Shown: in pieces, positions 7,207 through 12,528 of the stretch
Layout of the letters: each line of letters opens with the position of its first letter
Numbering within the stretch: position 1 is the first letter of the stretch
Source: an uncultured Johnsonella sp.
Lineage (GTDB): Bacteria > Bacillota > Clostridia > Lachnospirales > Lachnospiraceae
Length of the DNA: 12,528 bases
Direction: 5' to 3'
Assembly (NCBI GenBank): GCA_905373785.1
Contig: CAJPUK010000058.1
Span: 1-12,528 of the forward strand
Program-made: the position numbers and the translations under genes
Notes under the pieces: generated by a model
Databases searched by the model: none
The model's input: the letters and a program-made list of their open reading frames with translations, nothing else
What the model was told of the DNA's origin: nothing

Positions 7207-8169
7207 TTGGATAATTATATAGCCATTAATTGGAACAGTATAGAGGATATGATAGATAAGATGACTTGGGAAAAGCTTACCGAGCAGTTCTGGCTTGATA
7301 CAAGAATTCCTTTGTCTAACGATTTGGATGATTGGAGAACACTGAGTCTTACAGAGCAGGATATGGTAGCCAAGGTATTCGGAGGGCTGACTCTTTTAGA
7401 TACCCTGCAATCTGAAAACGGCATAGAAGCCATAAGAAAAGATGTAACTACCAAGCATGAGGAAGCGGTGCTCAATAATATACAGTTTATGGAATCGGTA
7501 CATGCAAAAAGCTATTCATCTATTTTCAGTACCTTAAATACCAAGTCTGAAATAGATGAGATCTTTGCTTGGGTCAATTCCAACGAGCTTTTGCAATGGA
7601 AGGCAAAAAAGATAAATGATATATATATAAACGGAACTGCCTTGCAAAGAAAAGCTGCAAGTGTAATGCTTGAATCCTTCCTTTTCTACTCAGGCTTTTA
7701 TGCTCCGCTTTGGTATCTGGGTAATAATAAATTGGCAAATGTAGCCGAGATAATAAAGCTTATTCTTCGTGATGAGTCCGTACATGGAACTTATATAGGG
7801 TATAAATTCCAAATAGGCTTTAATAAACTTTCCAAAGAGGAACAGAGCGAGCTTAAAAACTGGGTGTATACTACAGTGTATGAGCTTTACAATAATGAAA
7901 GTAAGTTTACTCAGGAGATATATGATAAGCTCGGTTGGAGTGAAAAGGTTAAGGTCTTTATAAGATATAATGCCAACAAGGCTTTACAAAACTTAGGTTT
8001 TGAGTCGCTTTTTCCGGACTCTGCGGATGATGTCGATCCGATAGTGATGAACGGGATTTCTACGGGAACCAGCAATCATGATTTCTTTTCTCAGGTGGGG
8101 AACGGGTATTTGCTGGGAGCGGTAGAGGCGATGGAGGATGAGGATTACGAGAGGTGGATGCCTGCGTAG
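7207..8169 (+). CDS. nrdF: Class Ib ribonucleoside-diphosphate reductase, beta subunit NrdF
   Basis: This 320-residue ferritin-like subunit carries the dimetal-tyrosyl radical cofactor (Mn2 in vivo for class Ib, activated by NrdI). All ligands are seen: D65, E96, H99, E156, E190 and H193, plus the radical tyrosine Y103 in ESVHAKSYSSIF. Each is exactly two residues before the Salmonella NrdF numbering. The C-terminus ends in an acidic/aromatic tail (AMEDEDYERWMPA) as needed for docking to NrdE. The start is TTG at 7207, with GGAGG (7196-7200) 6 nt upstream; it follows nrdE by 15 nt. It is the last gene of the run, and the branched repeat at 8221-8381 follows it. Confidence 0.97.
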   Translation: MDNYIAINWNSIEDMIDKMTWEKLTEQFWLDTRIPLSNDLDDWRTLSLTEQDMVAKVFGGLTLLDTLQSENGIEAIRKDVTTKHEEAVLNNIQFMESVHAKSYSSIFSTLNTKSEIDEIFAWVNSNELLQWKAKKINDIYINGTALQRKAASVMLESFLFYSGFYAPLWYLGNNKLANVAEIIKLILRDESVHGTYIGYKFQIGFNKLSKEEQSELKNWVYTTVYELYNNESKFTQEIYDKLGWSEKVKVFIRYNANKALQNLGFESLFPDSADDVDPIVMNGISTGTSNHDFFSQVGNGYLLGAVEAMEDEDYERWMPA

Positions 8170-8220
8170 TGTAGTGGTGAAGGGTGATATTCATAAAGTT
8201 ATAGAAGTCGTGTAGCTTCC

Positions 8221-8381
8221 CACAACATGTAAAATTGATAACTATCTTGTGTCGGACACGCTCTCGCTAACTTCACCTCGCAGCGGCACTAAGCTTTATC
8301 TTCACCTTACGGCTTGATAAAGCAAGTGCCGGCGGTCTCAGATTGTCCGTACAAAGATAGTTCAATTTTACTTATGTTGTG
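8221..8381 (+). repeat. Long branched inverted-repeat element downstream of nrdF (dispersed repeat family)
   Basis: The outer arms are 8221-8258 and 8344-8381. They align as cacaacat, gtaaaattga, actatctt and ggaca blocks, separated by 1-3-nt bulges or internal loops, roughly 33 pairs. Within lies a second stem, cggcact plus gctttatc (8284-8290, 8293-8300), pairing with 8316-8323 and 8325-8331 and closing a 15-nt loop. The connecting strand carries ctcgctaacttcacctcgc, and its cttcacct recurs at 8301-8308 shifted by one base (ttcacctta). The segment 8243-8267 recurs inverted at 1-25, so this is a dispersed repeat, not a simple terminator. It may still end nrd operon transcription. Confidence 0.75.
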
Positions 8382-8393
8382 TACTCGCATCCA

Positions 8394-8422
8394 TTATTAA
8401 GTGTTATGTTTTATGTTAAAAT
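8394..8422 (+). promoter_or_regulatory. Candidate extended -10 promoter for the MATE gene
   Basis: TGTTAAAAT at 8414-8422 is an extended -10 box (TGn followed by TAAAAT). TTATTA at 8394-8399 sits 17 bp upstream as a weak -35 (3 of 6 to consensus). It lies just beyond the branched repeat and would give a leader of about 147 nt before the MATE start. Sequence-only call. Confidence 0.4.
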
Positions 8423-8426
8423 ACTT

Positions 8427-8530
8427 ACCCCTACACAAAGCAGGTAGAGGATGAAGGGGTGTTGTTCCTTGTAGTGAGCGAGGTGGTTTATGCAATATTT
8501 TGGTAGTAAACACTTTGCACTAAGCAGGTA
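8427..8530 (+). promoter_or_regulatory. MATE leader: small hairpin and 13-bp direct repeat
   Basis: Within the predicted leader, acccct (8427-8432) can pair with aggggt (8455-8460) around a 22-nt loop. A 13-bp sequence, cacaaagcaggta (8434-8446), recurs with one change as cactaagcaggta (8518-8530). The repeats could be operator half-sites or chance. I recognise no known riboswitch here. Confidence 0.25.
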
Positions 8531-8573
8531 TATGTGCAGTATGGTGTGTTTTGATTTTTGGAAGTTGGTTTAG
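8490..8573 (+). CDS. Possible 27-residue leader peptide coupled to the MATE gene
   Basis: A short ORF, ATG 8490 to TAG 8571-8573, encodes MQYFGSKHFALSRYMCSMVC followed by FDFWKLV. It has its own ribosome site, GAGG at 8480-8483, 6 nt before the ATG. Its stop is only 3 nt before the ATG of the MATE gene, whose own site is poor (GGAAG 8560-8564, 12 nt away). That layout is typical of a translationally coupled leader ORF that controls an efflux gene. The peptide is rich in aromatic residues and hydrophobic, and matches no family I know. It could be a chance frame; the ribosome site and spacing are the only support. Confidence 0.35.
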   Translation: MQYFGSKHFALSRYMCSMVCFDFWKLV

Positions 8574-8576
8574 TGT

Positions 8577-9902
8577 ATGAAGAGAGTGAAGAGTATTGAT
8601 TTGTTGAGTTCGCCTATTGTAAGTTCTTTGCTTACCTTTGCCTTGCCTATTCTTATAAGCAATGCTTTGCAGCAGTTTTATAATGCGGCGGATACTACTA
8701 TTGTCGGTAATTTTTTAGGTTTCAGGTCTTTGGCGGCTATAGGGGCTACTTCCGCTATTTATGAACTTATTGTGGGTTTTGCCATAGGTATAGCAAACGG
8801 TATGGGCATAGTGGTAGCAAGACATTTCGGTGCGGGTGACATAGAGAAGATCAAGAAGGCTGTAGCCGGAAGTATAGTTATAGGCAGTGTTTTGTCTTTA
8901 GCAGTTATGCTTGTCGGAGGAGTTTGGCTTTATGGGCTTCTTAGGCTTGTGCATATTCCCGAGAATATAATAGATGAGGCATATTCATATATTTATATTA
9001 TAATGATTTTTTTCTTTCTTACATTTTTTTACAATTGGTCGGCAAGTATGTTAAGAGCCATAGGAAATTCTCTTACCCCTCTACTTATACTTCTTGTTAC
9101 TTCCGTTATAAATATAGGTCTTGATATTTTATTTATTACAAGGTTCAATTCAGGTATAAAAGGGGCTGCGATTGCTACAGTTGTATCACAGGCGATATCT
9201 GCACTTCTTTGCATTGTATATATGTATATTAAAGCGGATATACTTATACCTAAGCTTAAACATTTTAAGTATAATTATTATGTGTATGCAGATTTAAGTA
9301 CACAAGGTTTTGCTATGGGATTTATGTCATCTATAGTGTCTATAGGAACAGTAATACTTCAAACGGCGGTCAACGGTATGGGAGTAACTATTATAGCTGC
9401 ACAGACTACAGGCAGAAGAATAATGTTCTTTTTAATGATGCCTATGTCCTCGCTCGCAACTGCATTAACGACTTTTGTATCACAAAACTTTGGAGCCGGC
9501 AATAAGAGTAGGATAAAGTCGGCAGTAAAGTATGCCAATATTATAAACACAATATGGAGCATAATTTCCGTAGTATTTGTGTATACCCTGTCTATTCCGC
9601 TTATAAGATTTATATCAGGTTCTTACGATAAGGAGTTGATAGCAAATGCTAAACTCTATATAGCCATGGCTGCTCCTTTTTTCTGGGCACTCGGAATTTT
9701 GTTTAATCTAAGAAATGCCTTACAGGGCATGGATAGGAAGATAGAGCCGCTGATATCCAGTTGTATAGAATTGATATGTAAAATAGCCTTCGTGCTTTTT
9801 GTTATACCTCGTGTCGGTTATACGGGAGTTGTGCTTACAGAGCCGATTATATGGGTGGTAATGGTACTGCAACTGGCGTATTCTTTTTATATAAGGAAAT
9901 GA
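8577..9902 (+). CDS. MATE family multidrug/cation efflux transporter
   Basis: This 441-residue, almost wholly hydrophobic protein is of the MATE (multidrug and toxin extrusion) class, which exports drugs or metabolites in exchange for Na+ or H+. The two homologous six-helix halves are visible. The first opens with LTFALPILISNALQQFYNAADTTIVGNFLG, in 20-residue terms the LPILISNALQQFYNAADTTI motif, then GIANGMGIVVARHFGAGD. The second repeats the pattern with TALTTFVSQNFGAGNKSRIK (about 298-317). The (V/S)xxxFGAG(D/N) pair is a family hallmark. Length is normal. ATG 8577 is the only suitable start; its Shine-Dalgarno is weak, and a small ORF ends just ahead of it. It stands alone between two repeat-filled spacers. 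Substrate is unknown. Confidence 0.93.
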   Translation: MKRVKSIDLLSSPIVSSLLTFALPILISNALQQFYNAADTTIVGNFLGFRSLAAIGATSAIYELIVGFAIGIANGMGIVVARHFGAGDIEKIKKAVAGSIVIGSVLSLAVMLVGGVWLYGLLRLVHIPENIIDEAYSYIYIIMIFFFLTFFYNWSASMLRAIGNSLTPLLILLVTSVINIGLDILFITRFNSGIKGAAIATVVSQAISALLCIVYMYIKADILIPKLKHFKYNYYVYADLSTQGFAMGFMSSIVSIGTVILQTAVNGMGVTIIAAQTTGRRIMFFLMMPMSSLATALTTFVSQNFGAGNKSRIKSAVKYANIINTIWSIISVVFVYTLSIPLIRFISGSYDKELIANAKLYIAMAAPFFWALGILFNLRNALQGMDRKIEPLISSCIELICKIAFVLFVIPRVGYTGVVLTEPIIWVVMVLQLAYSFYIRK

Positions 9903-9907
9903 TGATT

Positions 9908-10033
9908 TGTCGAGAATAACTTGTGTAATAATAAGTTGTTGAGAATGGTTTGTCTGAAAAATAACTTCTTTCGGAAACCGCTTGCGCTTAAGTCCTCGTG
10001 TAGACCTTATATAAAAAACAGTTATTCTCGACA
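9908..10033 (+). repeat. Inverted-repeat structure A downstream of the MATE gene
   Basis: A perfect 14-bp inverted repeat, tgtcgagaataact (9908-9921) and its complement (10020-10033), encloses 98 nt. Inside, ggttt...ctgaaa (about 9948-9959) can pair imperfectly with ctttcggaaacc (9968-9979). It begins 6 nt after the MATE stop, so it may form the 3' end of that transcript. No T-tract directly follows, so it is not a classical terminator. Confidence 0.65.
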
Positions 10034-10037
10034 TAAG

Positions 10038-10213
10038 GGTGAGAGGGGAGGAAGGATGCAACAAACCGAAAATCGGTCTAAATCTTATAAAAACACTATA
10101 AGCAAGGTTAAAATACAAGCTACATTCTTGCCTTTTCTTGTTCTTTCCTATGCGAACAACTGTTTTTAAGATTTGAATAAAAGTCGTTGCCGCATCTCCC
10201 CCTTCGCCTCCCA
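10038..10213 (+). repeat. Inverted-repeat structure B (imperfect, branched)
   Basis: The G-rich arm 10038-10062 (gtgagagg, gatgc and aac blocks) pairs imperfectly with the C-rich arm 10186-10213. Within it, aaatcttataaaaac (10080-10094) pairs with gtttttaagattt (10162-10174) with only a 2-nt bulge, and accga/tcggt forms a small hairpin near 10065-10078. It starts 4 nt after structure A and ends 1 nt before structure C. A 37-codon ATG frame lies inside (10056-10169), but the paired arms explain the sequence better. Confidence 0.55.
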
Positions 10214-10214
10214 C

Positions 10215-10548
10215 TTAGCAACATAAACAATAGCTATTCACTTCGCACAACCCCTTATACGGCTATTTCTTACGGGTTGGCGATTAAAGAAACACTCCCT
10301 ATTTCAATCTTTTTAGCGGTTAGTGCTGTTAATAAAGTGAGTTACAAACTTTACAGACGAGGACTGTCCAAAGCGTAAGTCCACCGCTTTTTGGTATAAA
10401 GCTAAGTTCCGCAGTCTGTAAAGTAAAGTCGAAACTTTATTAACAGTACTGCGGGTATGATTGAAATAAGGAGTGTTTCTGTTTAATTGTTGCCGTACAA
10501 TCGTTTCTGACTAATGTTTGTGTTTTTGACCATTGTTTATGTTGCTAA
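10215..10548 (+). repeat. Large nested inverted-repeat structure C (about 334 bp)
   Basis: Successive complementary blocks are arranged in strict nested order. 10215-10231 pairs with 10532-10548 (17 bp perfect). 10283-10309 pairs with 10459-10487 (27 nt with one mismatch and a 2-nt bulge). 10322-10338 pairs with 10434-10450 (17 pairs including one G-U). 10348-10358 pairs with 10414-10424 (11 bp perfect). The tip has ccaaagcg (10368-10375) facing cgctttttgg (10385-10394). This forms one long interrupted hairpin. No open frame in it looks coding. It could be a degenerate transposable element, a miniature element or a structured RNA. Confidence 0.75.
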
Positions 10549-10578
10549 CTACTCGACCTATCATTATTTTTGCAAACT

Positions 10579-10601
10579 AAAAAGGGGCTGTGAAACAAGT
10601 C
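10579..10601 (+). repeat. Left terminal inverted repeat of the IS
   Basis: Begins aaaaaggggctgtgaaac and matches the complement of 12351-12373 at 20 of 23 positions, the mismatches being at repeat positions 10, 18 and 21. The outer limit is uncertain by a base or two because the end is an A-run. Confidence 0.8.
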
Positions 10602-10607
10602 CCTAAA

Positions 10608-10647
10608 AAAAATAGGACCATTCGTTCATGCGAAAGGTCCTATTTTT
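10608..10647 (+). terminator. Strong hairpin between the left IS end and the transposase start
   Basis: A 17-bp stem with a single mismatch (10608-10624 against 10631-10647) and a 6-nt loop ends in a T-run on the + strand, with an A-run on the opposite side. It has the form of a bidirectional intrinsic terminator. Placed 19 nt before the transposase ATG, it would stop transcripts entering from outside and limit transposase expression, as known for hairpins near IS ends. Confidence 0.75.
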
Positions 10648-10666
10648 GTGGTAAAATTAACTTGCA

Positions 10667-12241
10667 ATGAAAACTTTACACAATAATTATTGTAATTCAA
10701 AACAAGGATATTTACCACTGTTTCTTTCAGATTGTTTGGATCTGCTGGATCCTGTTTTAACATTTGACAGATTGATGGGAGGAATCGATTTAAACAAGTA
10801 TCTGACGGGTATTCCGGAGTACACAACCGGACGACTCAGATATAATCCGGTCAACATGTTAAAAACAGTACTTTTCGGATTTATGACTAGCGGTTACTGC
10901 TCTCTGAGAGAACTGGAAGACAACTGCAAAGTTAATATCAGGTTCATGTATCTCATGGATCACCGGACTCCGTCATACAGAACCTTTGGATATTTCATCA
11001 ATGAAATACTTCAAGATAATATTGAAAACATTTTTAACGACATCAATCACGCTATCTTTAACGAGGAGCATGTAGATCTTCAACATCTCTACATCGACGG
11101 CTCCAAGTTTGAAGCAAACGCAAACAAGTATACTTGGGTATGGAAGAAGGCTACCGAAAAGTTCCGTTACAAGCTTTACGAAAAAATCACTGCGGAGATT
11201 GAGGAAATTAATGTAGAAATCGCATGGAGTGGGGTGCAGATCACAACAAACCCGGAGTATGTACCGGATTATCTGAATGAAATCGTTGAGCAGCTAGTAC
11301 TTTTATGGGAACTGGATACAAGTACATTTGTTTACGGAAGCGGAAAGCGAAAATCCAAAGAACAGCGTCATTATGAACACTTGACTACATTCTGTCAGAA
11401 ACTTCAAGAATACATACAAAAAATTGAAATCTGTGGTCCTAACCGAAACAGTTACTCTAAAACAGATAACTCAGCTACCTTTATGCGTATCAAAACGGAT
11501 TACATGGGCAATGATCAGCTTCTGCCGGCATATAATGTACAGATTGGTGTAGCAGATGAATATATTGCAGTTGTTGACGTGAACCATTATCGTTCGGATA
11601 TGGATTGTTTCGTTCCTTTGATGGAGCACTTCAAACAAACTTATGGATTCTATCCCAAATATCCTGTGGCAGATGCCGGATACGGCTCATACAACAATTA
11701 TATTTTCTGTAAACAGAACGGAATTGAAAAGTATATGAAATTTTCAATGTTTAAAAAGGAAACTAAGGATCGGAAATATCATGAAGATCCATTTCGTGCA
11801 GTTAACTTCAGAATTGATGAGCAAGGAGTCATGAGATGTCCTAACGATAAAGCATTCCATTTTTTATGCAGAAAAAATGTGAGGGAAAATCAGTACGGAC
11901 GCAAGGAAGAACTGTATGAATGCGAAGACTGTAGCAGATGTCCATATGCAAAGAAATGTAAGAAGACAGATAAGAATAGAACCGTTCGGATCAATCAGGA
12001 ACTAACTTCCATGCATCAGGAAGTAATTAAAAACCTAGAAAGTATCCACGGTGCGTTATTACGAATGAACCGTTCGATACAAGCAGAAGGCACTTTCGGA
12101 ATTATGAAAAATGACCGTTGTTACAAGAGAATTGTCCGAAGAGGTATTCATTCAGTCAAACTGGAAGTTTTACTCGTGGCGATAGGCCATAATTTATATA
12201 AATATCAGAAAAAAAAGATGAGAAACAGAACTGCCGCATAG
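10667..12241 (+). CDS. IS1182-family transposase (DDE type)
   Basis: This 524-residue DDE transposase has an N-terminal DUF772-type DNA-binding region (about 57-115, RLRYNPVNMLKTVLFGF through YRTFGYFINE). The catalytic core has D144 in YIDGSKFEANA, D336 in PVADAGYGS and E474 in IQAEGTFG, the expected spacing for IS1182. A cysteine cluster (C391, C401, C419, C422, C425, C431) between the second Asp and the Glu looks like a zinc-binding insertion common in this family. The C-terminus ends with the usual VLLVAIGHNLYKY helix. The ORF is full length with no frameshift, so the enzyme may be active. No clear Shine-Dalgarno is seen before ATG 10667, which fits low expression. Confidence 0.95.
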   Translation: MKTLHNNYCNSKQGYLPLFLSDCLDLLDPVLTFDRLMGGIDLNKYLTGIPEYTTGRLRYNPVNMLKTVLFGFMTSGYCSLRELEDNCKVNIRFMYLMDHRTPSYRTFGYFINEILQDNIENIFNDINHAIFNEEHVDLQHLYIDGSKFEANANKYTWVWKKATEKFRYKLYEKITAEIEEINVEIAWSGVQITTNPEYVPDYLNEIVEQLVLLWELDTSTFVYGSGKRKSKEQRHYEHLTTFCQKLQEYIQKIEICGPNRNSYSKTDNSATFMRIKTDYMGNDQLLPAYNVQIGVADEYIAVVDVNHYRSDMDCFVPLMEHFKQTYGFYPKYPVADAGYGSYNNYIFCKQNGIEKYMKFSMFKKETKDRKYHEDPFRAVNFRIDEQGVMRCPNDKAFHFLCRKNVRENQYGRKEELYECEDCSRCPYAKKCKKTDKNRTVRINQELTSMHQEVIKNLESIHGALLRMNRSIQAEGTFGIMKNDRCYKRIVRRGIHSVKLEVLLVAIGHNLYKYQKKKMRNRTAA

Positions 12242-12322
12242 ATTCAAAAAAAGAACTTCTATGGGGTAGGGGAAGTGTGCTTTTTTTGCGTATGATTTCA
12301 GTCATTTATACACAATAAGTGC

Positions 12323-12373
12323 AAAAAGGGAGATGCGAAAAAACTCAATTGAGTTTTTTCACATCCCCTTTTT
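12323..12373 (+). terminator. Palindromic right end of the IS, likely also transposase terminator
   Basis: A near-perfect palindrome is centred between 12348 and 12349. The core 12337-12360 is fully self-complementary over 24 bp, and pairing continues outward with a 2-nt bulge and one wobble-type difference to aaaaaggg / cccttttt. The right half is the terminal inverted repeat (12351-12373); the left half (12323-12347) is a second, inverted, slightly diverged copy of the same sequence. The stem followed by a T-run should terminate transcription of the transposase gene and so shield topB. Confidence 0.75.
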
Positions 12374-12398
12374 TCATACAAAAAAGGAGGATTTATAA

Positions 12399-12528
12399 AT
12401 GAATTTAGTGATATGTGAAAAGCCGAGTGTTGCAATGAGTATCGCCAAGGTTATCGGTGCAACCGGCAGACAAAACGGATACTATGAAGGAGGTGGATAT
12501 ATTGTAAGCTGGTGTGTGGGGCATTTGA
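12399..12528 (+). CDS. topB: DNA topoisomerase III, N-terminal fragment (truncated by window end)
   Basis: 43 codons are visible before the window ends. The N-terminus MNLVICEKPSVAMSIAKVIG is the Toprim-domain start of type IA topoisomerase III, with the catalytic-region glutamate in EKPS, and continues with GYYEGGGYIVSWCVGHL, also typical. The enzyme decatenates and relaxes DNA by single-strand passage. AAGGAGG (12384-12390) is 8 nt before the ATG. Codon use (CAA AAC, ATC, ACC) is unlike the backbone genes. This TopB form is common in Tn1549-like and related integrative conjugative elements of Firmicutes, so an ICE probably begins or continues here; that is inference. The IS end lies only 25 nt upstream, so the natural promoter may have been displaced. 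Confidence 0.85.
   Translation, partial: MNLVICEKPSVAMSIAKVIGATGRQNGYYEGGGYIVSWCVGHL

Larger units (their letters stand above)
10579..12373 (+). mobile_element. Complete IS1182-family insertion sequence (about 1.8 kb)
   Basis: The element consists of one transposase gene (10667-12241) between terminal inverted repeats of 23 bp that match at 20 positions (10579-10601 against the complement of 12351-12373). Size and single-ORF layout fit the IS1182 group. The immediate flanks (aact on the left, tcat on the right) show no target duplication, which would fit loss by later recombination or deletion next to the element. Codon choice differs from the backbone genes (more ATC, CTG and CGN), indicating foreign origin. 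Confidence 0.88.

Noticed and set aside
8382..8576. Possible riboswitch in the MATE leader
   Set aside because: The hairpin is short and none of the conserved motifs of guanidine, PreQ1, SAM or other classes I know is seen. I keep only the leader-ORF hypothesis.
9921..10169. 82-codon + strand frame after the MATE gene, and its internal 37-codon ATG frame at 10056 with GGGGAGG upstream
   Set aside because: It lies across inverted-repeat structures A and B, whose paired arms explain the sequence, including the G-rich tract that mimics a ribosome site. The translated product has no recognisable domain.
9720..10214. 164-codon minus-strand frame
   Set aside because: It is antisense to the conserved end of the MATE gene and runs through structures A and B; no motif and no ribosome site is visible.
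10187..10378. 63-codon + strand frame
   Set aside because: It falls inside structure C, has no ribosome site, and its sequence is dictated by the inverted repeats.
9908..10548. Retron, group II intron or CRISPR origin for the spacer structures
   Set aside because: There is no reverse transcriptase, no intron domain V signature, and no regularly spaced direct repeats.

Overview
The window looks like a chromosomal segment of a low-GC Gram-positive anaerobe, most probably a clostridial (Lachnospiraceae-like) species. The basis is A+T-rich DNA, heavy use of ATA for Ile and AGA/AGG for Arg in the backbone genes, strong AGGAGG-type ribosome sites, frequent GTG/TTG starts, and the closest family forms recognised (class Ib ribonucleotide reductase, CNNM/CorC transporter, MATE pump, IS1182-type transposase, conjugative-element-type topoisomerase III). 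Genus is not resolved. All genes lie on the + strand.

Region by region: (1) 1-171 holds a truncated repeat copy and an A+T-rich promoter-like stretch, followed by a THUMP-domain RNA methyltransferase (172-1323). (2) 1324-1603 is filled mainly by a branched inverted-repeat element (1326-1506). (3) 1604-8169 is a tightly packed run of eight genes: rdgB, a metallophosphoesterase, a divergent signal-peptidase-II-like protein, a CNNM/CorC transporter, nrdH, nrdI, nrdE and nrdF. Junctions overlap or are at most 15 nt apart, so it reads as one operon. It joins dNTP synthesis (NrdHIEF) to removal of non-canonical nucleotides (RdgB). (4) 8170-8576 contains a second branched repeat (8221-8381), whose core recurs inverted at the window start, then a leader region with a possible 27-codon ORF ending 3 nt before (5) a MATE efflux gene (8577-9902). 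(6) 9903-10578 has no convincing gene but carries three abutting long inverted-repeat structures. (7) 10579-12373 is a complete IS1182-family insertion sequence. (8) 12399-12528 is the 5' end of a topB-type topoisomerase III gene that runs off the window and probably belongs to an integrative conjugative element.

The protein-coding content is mostly recognisable. The unexplained material is in the spacers. Every large spacer between backbone genes holds a long, branched inverted-repeat structure; their sequences differ but their architecture is similar. One of them (8221-8381 and the window start) is demonstrably a dispersed repeat family. The other item of interest is the putative leader peptide coupled to the MATE gene.
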